From contig DDTO01000004.1 in assembly GCA_002344135.1 (NCBI GenBank), forward strand, positions 634,129-698,128: DNA of 64,000 nt. The letters are read 5' to 3'. Below are positions 35,166 through 43,018 of this stretch, one piece after another (within the stretch, counting starts at the first letter, position 1; every line of letters starts with the position of its first letter). Position numbers and translations under genes: made by a program. The notes under the pieces were generated by a model. That model had not been told where the DNA came from. It worked only from the letters and a program-made list of their open reading frames with translations, and did not search any database. Source of the DNA: Chthonomonas sp. UBA2362 (lineage in GTDB: Bacteria > Armatimonadota > Fimbriimonadia > Fimbriimonadales > Fimbriimonadaceae).

Positions 35166-35431
35166 ATTCCTTTACTCCTGATCGTATAGATTGCTCTCAG
35201 AGCGCAATGATACATCAAGACGGCAATGCATTCTTGTTGGTTCATACAATCTTCAGGTATTTTCCTCATACAGGATTCTGCAATACCGGTCCTTCTACTA
35301 GGGTGGCAGGGACGACACTCGTCCTGTCATTTCGAACGGAGCGCCATGGGGTGGAGGGATCTCCGCCGCTACGGCGTGTGGCCTAATCCCGAAGGTCCCT
35401 CGCTTCGTTACCCGCTGTCCGATGACTGGCC
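35166..35431. other. Intergenic region between divergent genes
   Basis: About 270 nt. The first 130 nt are AT-richer than the surroundings and probably hold the promoter of the PEP-CTERM gene (CTATACGAT about 17-25 nt upstream of its start). The stretch 35327-35375 (TGTCATTTCGAACGGAGCGC) resembles a short intergenic word also seen near 40904 (CGTCATCCCGAGCGAATCCG). No coding signal was seen. Confidence 0.4.
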
Positions 35432-35437
35432 CATAAT
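35432..35437 (+). promoter_or_regulatory. -10-like box of leaderless type (MFS gene)
   Basis: CATAAT ends 6 nt before the ATG at 35444, with no ribosome binding site between. Confidence 0.4.
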
Positions 35438-35443
35438 CCAGGC

Positions 35444-36685
35444 ATGAGCCACACCGCGGAGCCCACCCACGCTCCCGCAGGTGGCACGCTCCGCGCATTT
35501 AGGCACCGGGACTTCCGGCTCCTGTGGATCGGAGCGTTCGTCTCGTTCACCGGCAGCTGGGTTCAAAGCGTGGCCCAAGGTTGGCTCGTCTTCGAGTTGA
35601 CTCGTGACCCCGCAAAACTGGCGCTGGTGACCTTCATCGGCATGGCGCCGGTCTCGATCTTCGGGATGTTCGCCGGCACTCTCGCCGATACGCTCAACCG
35701 ACGGATGGTGCTGATCGCCGCCCAGACGATCTTTGGCCTCGGCGCGCTCTTCCTTGCCTTTGCCACACTCGGAGGCTTCGTACAGTATTGGCATATTCTT
35801 GCGGTTGCAGGGGTATTGGGTCTCGTATCGGCTATAGAAACGCCGACCCGCCAGTCCATCGTTTCGTCTGTAGTTCCCGAGGAAGATCTGGCTTCTGCGG
35901 TTCCTCTCAACGCGCTCACGTTCAACACCGCGCGAATGGTTGGACCGGCGATCGGGGGCATCCTCCTCGCCCAGTTCGGGCCGGGGACCTGCTATCTCAT
36001 TAACGGGCTGAGCTATCTGGCGATGATCGCCTCCGTAGTGGCCCTCCGCGTCGATCTGCGAGCGGTCGGTCGGGAGCCGCAGCCGCTCGGCGATCTCTTG
36101 CTGGCGGGTGTTCGCTACACCATGCACGATCAACGGCTGCGGACCCTCTTCCTCATGGAGGCCACGGTTTCTCTCTTCGGCCTGTTCTACATCGCCCTCA
36201 TGCCAGCCATCGCCAAAGAGATGTTCCACCTGGGTCAAGTCGGGCTCGGCAACGCGATGACCTCGATGGGGGTCGGCGCGGTCATCGGACTGCTCACTGT
36301 GGCCCGCCTATCGCACTTGCCGTATAAAGCCACGGTCGTTCGGTGCGCGATGTCGGCGATCGGGGTCGGTCTCGTGGGCCTTTCGTTCGCGCCATCGCCG
36401 TGGGTCGCGTTTCCGCTCTTCGCCTTGATCGGCGGGGCGGGCGTGATGCAGTTCAACACGACGAACACCCTGTTCCAGTTGCTTTCGCCACCGGAATTGC
36501 GGGGCCGCGTCATCGCAATGCACATTTGGGCTTTGTCCGGGCTGGCGCCCTTCGGTGCGCTGTTCTTCGGGTGGCTGGCTCGGCAAGCCGGCCTGCGCGA
36601 GGCCCTCCTCGTGGGAGGCAGTTGCGTCACCGCCGGCGCCGTCCTCGGTTGGATTCATCGGCGCCGGCTTGCAGGTGTATCGTAG
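35444..36685 (+). CDS. MFS transporter (EntS/MFS_3-like exporter)
   Basis: A 413-residue, 12-helix transporter. FRHFRLLWIG-like start (FRHRDFRLLWIGAFVSFTGS) and SWVQSVAQGWLVFELT are typical of the MFS_3 group that includes the enterobactin exporter EntS. TLADTLNRRMVLI is the conserved cytoplasmic loop between helices 2 and 3. NALTFNTARMVGPAIGGILLA is another family block. It sits in the inner membrane. The substrate is unknown and no siderophore genes are nearby. It converges with the secreted protein gene at 36694. Confidence 0.85.
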   Translation: MSHTAEPTHAPAGGTLRAFRHRDFRLLWIGAFVSFTGSWVQSVAQGWLVFELTRDPAKLALVTFIGMAPVSIFGMFAGTLADTLNRRMVLIAAQTIFGLGALFLAFATLGGFVQYWHILAVAGVLGLVSAIETPTRQSIVSSVVPEEDLASAVPLNALTFNTARMVGPAIGGILLAQFGPGTCYLINGLSYLAMIASVVALRVDLRAVGREPQPLGDLLLAGVRYTMHDQRLRTLFLMEATVSLFGLFYIALMPAIAKEMFHLGQVGLGNAMTSMGVGAVIGLLTVARLSHLPYKATVVRCAMSAIGVGLVGLSFAPSPWVAFPLFALIGGAGVMQFNTTNTLFQLLSPPELRGRVIAMHIWALSGLAPFGALFFGWLARQAGLREALLVGGSCVTAGAVLGWIHRRRLAGVS

Positions 36686-36693
36686 TTCCCCAA

Positions 36694-37761
36694 TTATTGG
36701 AAGCGAATGTTGTCCACCTCCACGGTGAAGGGGAAGAGCGGTCCGGGTGTCCAGCCTGTCGAATTCCACTCGATGCGGGCAAGCACTCTTCCGGTACCCG
36801 GCTCGAAGTAGTTGGGAAAGACGCTGCCTGGGATGAACCGGGCATAGCTAGTCAGTACTTGAGGCAGCTGGACGGGTGCGCTCGGCTGCGCCACTCCGAC
36901 GTCCCATGAGGCTGTAGTCCAGTCGTAGAGGGCCAGACGCTGATAGGCCGTGCTGCTCAAGGCGCGCGCAGACCACCGCACGCTGAAGCCGCTCGTCGAG
37001 TTTGCGGCCGGCGCGATCCCTACGATGGTGACCGAGGCCTTGAACGTCGGATCATTCTGAACGGTGAGCGAGCCGTTGTTGAACTGGGTAAGGAAGGGAT
37101 GGCCCGTCGATGGACTGTGGTTCTGTACCGCCACGCCAGACAAGAAGCCTCCGCTGTGCGCCACGGTATTGAGCGGGATCAGGTAGACGTCGTCGTAGTA
37201 GCAGCCGGTTGCGCCCGCGACAAATGGTAACTCGTACGTTGCCATCGAGAAGCGAGCAGTTTGGCCCGGCGGCATGTTCGCGGGTAGCGCGAGGGATCCC
37301 GCAAGGGTCCGCCACGTCGGCGGACTGGTCGCCGGTGCGGCCACCACGGGGATAGAGAAGAGCTTCCCTGCGCCGTTCATGCTGGGAAAGATCGTAACGC
37401 CGGCGTGCGAATAGAGTTGCCTCTGCACCCCGTTAGGTCGCCCGCCGGCCTCGAAGACCATCATCATGTTCGGGTAATCGGCAACGAATCCCTGCACGAG
37501 CGACCTCCAAGGAGGGAGGTGAACCACCGTCATGCCTTGCGGGGTTCCGAGAACGTTGCCATATCCCAGTTCGGGAGCCCCCCAAGTCATCCAGTTGGTG
37601 AGAAAGCCGTACTGCGGATACGGAAAACCTCCGCCGATCGGCACGTGGGACTCGAATCCGCCGTTCTTGAGCGGGTTCTGAGCAGATGCCGGCGTGCTCG
37701 CCATCATAGGGACGAGTAAGGAGATCAGGCCGAGGGTGAGTTTCGTGCGTGAGTTCTTCAT
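36694..37761 (-). CDS. Secreted protein with N-terminal NGGFE-type domain
   Basis: A 355-residue exported protein (signal MKNSRTKLTLGLISLLVPMM then ASTPASA). The mature start NPLKNGGFESHVPIGGG resembles carbohydrate-binding-like jelly-roll domains that begin with NGSFE. The rest is beta-rich and Gly/Thr/Ser-rich, ending FPFTVEVDNIRFQ. A second protein at 55176-56324 has the same plan: signal peptide, LQNGSFE start, beta-rich body, and the end GVDIDRIRIF. The two look like distant paralogues. Function unknown; glycan or surface binding is a guess. Confidence 0.72.
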   Translation of the reverse strand: MKNSRTKLTLGLISLLVPMMASTPASAQNPLKNGGFESHVPIGGGFPYPQYGFLTNWMTWGAPELGYGNVLGTPQGMTVVHLPPWRSLVQGFVADYPNMMMVFEAGGRPNGVQRQLYSHAGVTIFPSMNGAGKLFSIPVVAAPATSPPTWRTLAGSLALPANMPPGQTARFSMATYELPFVAGATGCYYDDVYLIPLNTVAHSGGFLSGVAVQNHSPSTGHPFLTQFNNGSLTVQNDPTFKASVTIVGIAPAANSTSGFSVRWSARALSSTAYQRLALYDWTTASWDVGVAQPSAPVQLPQVLTSYARFIPGSVFPNYFEPGTGRVLARIEWNSTGWTPGPLFPFTVEVDNIRFQ

Positions 37762-37904
37762 GTAATTCCGTTTTCTGGATCGCCGGGGCTAGAGGCATGC
37801 TCGATCGCTGGCGTCTCACCCATTATGCGTTTCACCCGTGACGGCGTCGTGACGAACCCGACCGGCAGGTCGCAAGACCCAGACCGGTATCCTAGCCCGT
37901 AGCC

Positions 37905-38447
37905 ATGCGCCGGCCCATCTTCCTCGACCGCGACGGCGTCATCAACGTCGACATCGTCCCCTACGTTTGCCGGCTCGAAGACTTTCGACTCTTCGACTGG
38001 ACCGTCGAAGCTCTCACCCTCCTCGATCGCGCGGGATTCGACATCTTCGTGATCTCGAACCAGCAGGGTGTGGCCCTCGGCCTGACTCCGCCAGAAGTGC
38101 TCAGCCAGGTCGACGCGGCCATCCAAGACGCGATCGCGCCGTATGGGTTTCAAATCAAGAGCTTCTATTACTGCACCGCTCACGACGGCGAGAGTCATCC
38201 TTGGCGAAAGCCTGCGCCCGGCATGATCCTCGCCGCGCGCGACGAATTCGGCCTCGACCTCGAAAGCGCCTTCATGATCGGGGATAAGGACACCGACATG
38301 GAATGCGGCATCCGGGCCGGCTGTCGCCCCCTGCTGGTCATGTCCGGGGTCACTCCGCACGGCGGGGAGAAGTGGTTCGCCCACCCTCCGGAGCGCGTCT
38401 TCGAATCCCTCCTCGAAGCCGCCGTCTGGGTTACTTCAGGTGCTTGA
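37905..38447 (+). CDS. HAD-superfamily phosphatase, GmhB/HisB-N-like
   Basis: A 180-residue HAD phosphatase. Motif I is IFLDRDGVIN, motif II is VISNQQGVALGL, and RKPAPGM plus MIGDKDTDMECGIRAGC are motifs III and IV. This matches heptose-1,7-bisphosphate phosphatase GmhB and the HisB N-domain. Those proteins have a four-ligand zinc loop (CxH...CxC); here the loop is shortened to YYCTAHDGESHPWRKP, so zinc binding is probably lost or altered. No other heptose gene is nearby. It overlaps the facing esterase gene by 17 nt. Confidence 0.8.
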   Translation: MRRPIFLDRDGVINVDIVPYVCRLEDFRLFDWTVEALTLLDRAGFDIFVISNQQGVALGLTPPEVLSQVDAAIQDAIAPYGFQIKSFYYCTAHDGESHPWRKPAPGMILAARDEFGLDLESAFMIGDKDTDMECGIRAGCRPLLVMSGVTPHGGEKWFAHPPERVFESLLEAAVWVTSGA

Positions 38448-39258
38448 GGATGAAGTCGAGCCCCTTGTCGAGAGCCTCGCGAAAGGCCTTGCGCTTGGCC
38501 GGATCGTCGCCTCCGTCGCTATGTCCCATGCCCTCGATAAAAACCGCGTCGACCGGAATCTTGGCCTGATCGAGCTTCTCCTTCAGGCGTTTGCTTTGCA
38601 CGATCGGCACGAGTTCGTCCGCCGTCCCGTGAACGATGAAGGTTGGCACACCCTTGGCAATGTAGCTCATCGGGCTGGCTTCCTCCACGTCCTTGGCGGA
38701 TTCCGATTTCGGCTTGCCGAAGACCGCTTGGTACAAGAAGTCGAAGGTCGCTGGGAAGTCTCGTCCGAGATCGCTCGGACCGAAGATGTCCAGGACCGCC
38801 CCCACCTTGCTCGACTCCTTAGGGAAGTGCTCCGGCTTAGGGTCGCGTGTGTCCCTGTAGCCGAGTAACAGCGAGAGGTGCCCTCCCGCGCTCGCTCCAC
38901 CGGCCGCGACCCGCTTCGGGTCGATCTCGTACTTGCTCGCGTTCGCGCGCAGGTAGCGGACCGCGGTCTGCACGTCGTCGATCATTGCCGGCCACTTCGA
39001 GCGAGGAGCGAGCCGATACTGCACCGTCGCCGCCAGGAAGCCCTTGGCCGCCGCGCCCTGACACAGCTCGCTCATATCTTGCCGCTTGCCCCCCATCCAT
39101 GCCCCACCATGAACTGCGACGAAGACCGGAGAGGGTCCTGACTTGGGCGCGGTCGGGTAGTAAATGTCCATCTTCAGTTCGTCGCTTCCGACCTTCGCGT
39201 AAACGACGTCGAGATCCACTTTCGGCGTGGTGAGGAGGAGTAAGGTGGCGATGATCAT
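38431..39258 (-). CDS. Secreted alpha/beta-hydrolase (esterase/lipase-like)
   Basis: A 275-residue protein with a short hydrophobic N-terminus. The oxyanion motif HGGAWMGGKR, the nucleophile elbow GGASAGGHLSLLLG (Ser), the Asp in VHGTADELVPI and the His in EGMGHSDGGD give a full triad. YRLAPRSKWPAMIDDVQTAV is typical of the BD-FAE/acetyl-xylan-esterase-like group. It ends facing the HAD phosphatase gene with a 17-nt overlap. The natural substrate is unknown. Confidence 0.85.
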   Translation of the reverse strand: MIIATLLLLTTPKVDLDVVYAKVGSDELKMDIYYPTAPKSGPSPVFVAVHGGAWMGGKRQDMSELCQGAAAKGFLAATVQYRLAPRSKWPAMIDDVQTAVRYLRANASKYEIDPKRVAAGGASAGGHLSLLLGYRDTRDPKPEHFPKESSKVGAVLDIFGPSDLGRDFPATFDFLYQAVFGKPKSESAKDVEEASPMSYIAKGVPTFIVHGTADELVPIVQSKRLKEKLDQAKIPVDAVFIEGMGHSDGGDDPAKRKAFREALDKGLDFILKHLK

Positions 39259-39283
39259 GCGATTAGTTTATACGCTGCGCCTT

Positions 39284-39395
39284 TGGAGTGCGCGGGCTCG
39301 ACCGCGCTTTTCGCCCTTCTCCATCCCGGTAGCCCGCGGATGGCTTGTGCCGCGGGAAGACGACGCGGAGCCGAGGGCGCGAACCATCCCGCGGC
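39284..39395. repeat. Two dispersed repeats side by side (28-nt and palindromic families)
   Basis: 39284-39311 is copy 2 of the 28-nt repeat (one mismatch from 28498-28525, inverted). 39328-39395 is copy 2 of the palindromic family: it starts GGTAGCCCGCGGATGG, its first 30 nt exactly match 31019-31048 inverted, and its end has AACCATCCCGCGGCTAC. Together they fill most of the gap between the esterase and map genes. Confidence 0.65.
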
Positions 39396-39411
39396 TACGC
39401 CACTCCGACGC

Positions 39412-40161
39412 TCACTCCGAGGTCAAGATATCCGGCCCGTCCTTCGTGATCGCCACCGTATGCTCGTAGTGGGCGCTCAGTTTGCCGTCGGCGGTAACCA
39501 CGGTCCATTTGTCGGCCAGCGTCCGGACCTTGAAGGTGCCTTGGTTCACCATTGGCTCAATGCAGATCGTCATGCCTTCCTTGATCGCCGGACCCTTTCC
39601 CGGCTTTCCGAAGTTAGGGACGCTGGGCTCCTCGTGAACGCTCGTGCCGACACCGTGTCCGACGAGGTCCTTCACCACCGAATATCCGTGGCGCTCGACG
39701 TAGCGCTGGATCGTGGCGCCGATGTCTCCGATTCGATTGCCGATTCTGGCTTTCGCGATACCCTGCATGAGGCTTTCGCGGGTGACGTTCATCAGGCGCT
39801 GGGCCTCCTCGCTCACTCTCCCCACCGCATACGTCCACGCACCGTCCGCCACCCATCCGTTCAGAGTGACCCCGAAGTCGAGATCGACGATGTCGCCTTC
39901 CTGCAGCACCCGGTCGTCGGGGATGCCGTGGATCACGACTTCGTTGACAGAAATGCAGGTTGCCGCGGGGTAGTTCCTGTAGTGAAGAAAGCTGGGGATG
40001 CCGCCCGCTTCGCGAATGAGCCTCTCGGCAAGGGCGTCAAGCTCGCGCGGCGTTGTTTTGCCGGGGACGATCGACTCTGACACGATTCGTAAAGTCCGCG
40101 CGACCACCCGCCCAGCGGCTCGCATCATCTCAATTTCGTGGGGCTTCTTGTAGACGATCAT
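39412..40161 (-). CDS. map: Methionine aminopeptidase, type I
   Basis: A 249-residue type I enzyme that removes the N-terminal Met from nascent proteins. It starts MIVYKKPHEIEMMRAAGRVV. Metal ligands are seen in VDLDFGVTLNGWVADGAWTY (two Asp), GHGVGTSVHEEP (His), ICIEPMVNQG (Glu) and AHYEHTVAIT (Glu). The ATG at 40159-40161 overlaps the adk stop (ATGA), so adk and map are coupled, an arrangement common in bacteria, often within the ribosomal-protein spc operon. Here they stand alone without secY or infA. Confidence 0.95.
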   Translation of the reverse strand: MIVYKKPHEIEMMRAAGRVVARTLRIVSESIVPGKTTPRELDALAERLIREAGGIPSFLHYRNYPAATCISVNEVVIHGIPDDRVLQEGDIVDLDFGVTLNGWVADGAWTYAVGRVSEEAQRLMNVTRESLMQGIAKARIGNRIGDIGATIQRYVERHGYSVVKDLVGHGVGTSVHEEPSVPNFGKPGKGPAIKEGMTICIEPMVNQGTFKVRTLADKWTVVTADGKLSAHYEHTVAITKDGPDILTSE

Positions 40162-40805
40162 CGGCGGAGGCCCGCGACGATTTGTTCGTACACGTCCTCC
40201 GGCGACTTGCTGCCGTCCACCTTCAGGAGTTTGTCCTTGCCGGCGTAGTAGTCGATCACCGGGCTGGTGTTCTCGTGGAAGACACGCAGCCGATCGCGGA
40301 TCGTCTCTGGCTGGTCGTCGGTGCGGACGAATAGCGGTCCGTTGCACTTATCGCAAAGCCCCTCTCGCTTGGGCGGCTTGCTAGCGCTGTGGTAGATCTC
40401 GCCGCACTTCGTGCATCCCATCCGTCCGCTCAGGCGCCCGATCACGACCTCGTCGTCCACTTCGATCGAAACGACCTCGTCGATGTCCATGCCCATGTCG
40501 GCCAGCATCTCGTCCAAGGCTTCGGCCTGTTTGACGGTTCGAGGGAAGCCGTCGAGGATGAAGCCGCACTTGCGGACCTCGTCGGTCCGGATACGCTTGG
40601 CCATCATCTCGATCGTGACGCCGTTCGGCACCAGTTCGCCGTGGTCGATGTAGCGCTTGGCAAGGCGGCCCAGGTCGGTTTCCGCCTCGATCTCGGAGCG
40701 AAAGATCACGCCCGAAGACAGCGGCTTCATACCGAGCCGCTCTTCGAGCATCGCAGCCTGAGTGCCCTTGCCGACACCGGGCGGTCCGATGAGAATGATC
40801 CTCAT
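40158..40805 (-). CDS. adk: Adenylate kinase
   Basis: A 215-residue long-form adenylate kinase (AMP + ATP to 2 ADP). The P-loop is IGPPGVGKGTQAAML, the AMP-binding region has FILDGFPRTVKQAEAL, and the LID carries a four-Cys zinc site (CTKCGEIYH and LCDKCNG). The ATG at 40803-40805 was chosen at the P-loop; longer frames run into upstream repeats. A CATAAT box lies at 40819-40824, 13 nt before the start. Confidence 0.95.
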   Translation of the reverse strand: MRIILIGPPGVGKGTQAAMLEERLGMKPLSSGVIFRSEIEAETDLGRLAKRYIDHGELVPNGVTIEMMAKRIRTDEVRKCGFILDGFPRTVKQAEALDEMLADMGMDIDEVVSIEVDDEVVIGRLSGRMGCTKCGEIYHSASKPPKREGLCDKCNGPLFVRTDDQPETIRDRLRVFHENTSPVIDYYAGKDKLLKVDGSKSPEDVYEQIVAGLRR

Positions 40806-40993
40806 GTAGGTCGCGCAAATTATGCGACGTCGGCGAGCGCTCCCGCTCGATTCGCCGCGGCCAACTCGATCTTCAGGTGCCCATCGGATTCGCCGGTTCG
40901 TCATCCCGAGCGAATCCGAGGGATCGTCCCGGGCCAGCACGCCCGGCGAGATGCCTCCGTTCTGCTTCGTTACGGTCGGGAAGACCGCTCCCA

Positions 40994-41127
40994 GCGGGTG
41001 CCACAATGCAGGGTTCATGAGCAACCTGGGCATCACCCCTCGGGCCACCGACTACAGCGAGTGGTGCAACGACCGTGCTCACGACAAAGTTGAAGAGGTC
41101 CACTGTAAACTGGTCGAATCCCGGTAA
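40994..41127 (+). pseudogene. Duplicated proS 5' end (promoter and first codons), truncated
   Basis: 81 nt at 40994-41074 match 42996-43076, the promoter region and first 19 codons of proS, at about 75 of 81 positions. The copy has the same CACAAT box and the ATG at 41017, reads MSNLGITPRATDYSEW, then leaves the proS frame and stops at 41127. It marks the left edge of the segment inserted ahead of proS. It is unlikely to make a functional product. Confidence 0.85.
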
Positions 41128-41147
41128 GAGTGTGATACAGTGGTTGC

Positions 41148-41787
41148 GTGACCGCACTCTTGCTGCTCTGCGCACTGATCGCCCCCCCCCGGGCTTAGCG
41201 TCACAGCCTAGTCCGCCAGCGATCTGGATCGAGTGGGACGTGCGGGGGAAGGAGTTGAGTCCGAACATTGAGACGGAGACGCTCCAGGAGGCTCGTTTCG
41301 AACTATCCGTGGAGAATGACCCGATGGGAGACTGGAGTCTGACCGGCTACCAATGGTCCTATCGATATCCGCCGCTCCCGGGCCAGTCGATTCCGGCCAA
41401 TGCGTGCCGGTGCTCGCGCAAGGTCTGAACAACCGCAATGCGACCGGGATCGCGCAGGGACCGGGCATTTTCCGGGCCGAGTGTACGGTGAAGCTATTGA
41501 ACCCGCAGGGGCAGCCGGTCGATGTGATCGTTTCGGGAACGTGCGCCGTGGTTAGCGGACCGATCAGGATCGAGATCGCCCCTGGGAGCGTCCTTACATG
41601 GGAGCACGACGGCAACGACGATACTAAAGCGTGGTTCATCGAGTACTTCGGCTACTCTCACTACGCGTTGCCGATTCCGCCTTCGTACCTCCAGAAGACG
41701 CAAGATTGCTTCGTGTCCGTCTTCCCCCAACCCGAGGGCACGGTCGTCACCTGGTTCGGACCCGGAATCGCGAGCCAGGCACCTTAG
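41148..41787 (+). pseudogene. Secreted hypothetical protein interrupted by two frameshifts
   Basis: Three overlapping frames read as one protein. A GTG at 41148 starts a signal-like TALLLLCALIAPP; the frame breaks at a run of nine C (41182-41190). With ten C it would continue PPGLASQPSPPAIWIEWDVRG to SYRYPPLPG. A second one-base break lies near 41380-41395, and the last frame (GQCVPVLAQGLNNRNATG to WFGPGIASQAP) ends at 41787. Both breaks look like one missing base. The mature protein would be about 195 residues, Cys-containing and beta-rich, of unknown function. The breaks may be real decay, phase variation at C9, or sequencing error. Confidence 0.65.
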
Positions 41788-41798
41788 GAGATCTTGAA

Positions 41799-42959
41799 AT
41801 GCTATCGATAATCCTCGCCACGCTCATCGCACAGGAAGGCAGCGAGCAGTATGGAACGTTGCCGCTGCAAACGGAAGGGGTGTGCTATCGCGCGATCGAC
41901 CTGTACGACTCCGTCGCGATCGTCACTCCGATTCGCCTCGGACCGCTCGTGCGTCGAGAGAGCCCCGAACAGCGGTCCGGCGCGACGACGCAGAAGCTCA
42001 CGGTCCGCATCGTGCATGCCACGTGGGCGGCGGCCGGAAGCGAAGTGACCTACGTCGCCCGGGTCCATCCCGCTGGTTTGCATCTCCCACCGCCTGATCC
42101 GACCATGCGCTACCTGATCGTCGGACGCAAGGCCCGAAATGGGCGTCTCGAGATTCCCGTCGGCAGTTGGAGCGCCGTCGAGCTTCTCTCCTGGTTTGCG
42201 GCGGAAGACGACAATGAGCGAGTTGCACTTCTCATGTACCGCACCGAGGCGACGCGGCTGCCGGCCACCGGTTCGCCGTCCGAACGGCTCGCCTTCGCCC
42301 TAGCCGAATGCCTAGTCCCCGCTCACGGAAGCGACTTGAGAGACCTGGTCAAGCTCCACGAGAACTCGAGGTACCCCGGCGTTCGCTCCGACGAACGGCC
42401 GCTTCCGCCTCTGTACATCGAACCGACCCCCCTCACTCGTCGGATCGCTGAGATCGCGATGACGAAGCCGCTGGTCGAACGGGCTTATGTGCAAGGAATT
42501 CTGCTCGTTTGGAGCGTTCTCTATGCCTACCAGCCCTATATGCGAACGTTGTACGCATGCCTTCAAGACCCCGATGCGTTCGTGAACCCACCCGAGAACT
42601 ATGAGATTCCCACCTACAACATCGGAACCAAGATGCCGCCGGGATACTCCCCGGTCCCACTTTCAGGGGATCGATGCGTCGATGATCTGCTCGCGGCGAG
42701 AAACGCCAAGGTCAAGGCACTGCTGGTCTGGAAGTCCTTTGCCGCGCCGAGCGTGGACCAGCAAAGGCGATATGCCCAACTCCTCGATGATCCGAACCGT
42801 CGCGTTCGCGCTGGGGTAGTGAGGAGCTTTGCGGGTTGGCGGGGCATGCGTGAGCAAACCGTGACCACGGGCAGGTACGACGACGAGCGTCGGGATTGGA
42901 CTTATCCGGGGCTCGACGAGAAGGTCGCGTGGTGGAAGCAGTATTGGCGCGAGCATTAG
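41799..42959 (+). CDS. Hypothetical exported protein
   Basis: A 386-residue protein with a short signal-like N-terminus (MLSIILATLIAQEG) and a GGAG site 9 nt upstream. Residues 20-190 form a mixed domain (VCYRAIDLYDSVAIVTPIRL, TYVARVHPAGLHLPPPDPTM). The last 60 residues (QQRRYAQLLDDPNRRVRAGV, RSFAGWRGM) resemble one HEAT-type repeat. No family was recognised. It lies 11 nt after the frameshifted gene inside the segment flanked by the proS duplication, so the two probably arrived together. Confidence 0.65.
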   Translation: MLSIILATLIAQEGSEQYGTLPLQTEGVCYRAIDLYDSVAIVTPIRLGPLVRRESPEQRSGATTQKLTVRIVHATWAAAGSEVTYVARVHPAGLHLPPPDPTMRYLIVGRKARNGRLEIPVGSWSAVELLSWFAAEDDNERVALLMYRTEATRLPATGSPSERLAFALAECLVPAHGSDLRDLVKLHENSRYPGVRSDERPLPPLYIEPTPLTRRIAEIAMTKPLVERAYVQGILLVWSVLYAYQPYMRTLYACLQDPDAFVNPPENYEIPTYNIGTKMPPGYSPVPLSGDRCVDDLLAARNAKVKALLVWKSFAAPSVDQQRRYAQLLDDPNRRVRAGVVRSFAGWRGMREQTVTTGRYDDERRDWTYPGLDEKVAWWKQYWREH

Positions 42960-43018
42960 GCTCGACTTGGCCATCGGCCCAGTAGCCCCCGGCCCGCGGG
43001 TGCCACAATCCTAGGCTC

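Noticed and set aside
35327..35375. Short shared word with 40904-40945 as a further repeat family
   Set aside because: Similarity is limited to about 20 nt with several mismatches; not enough to call a family.
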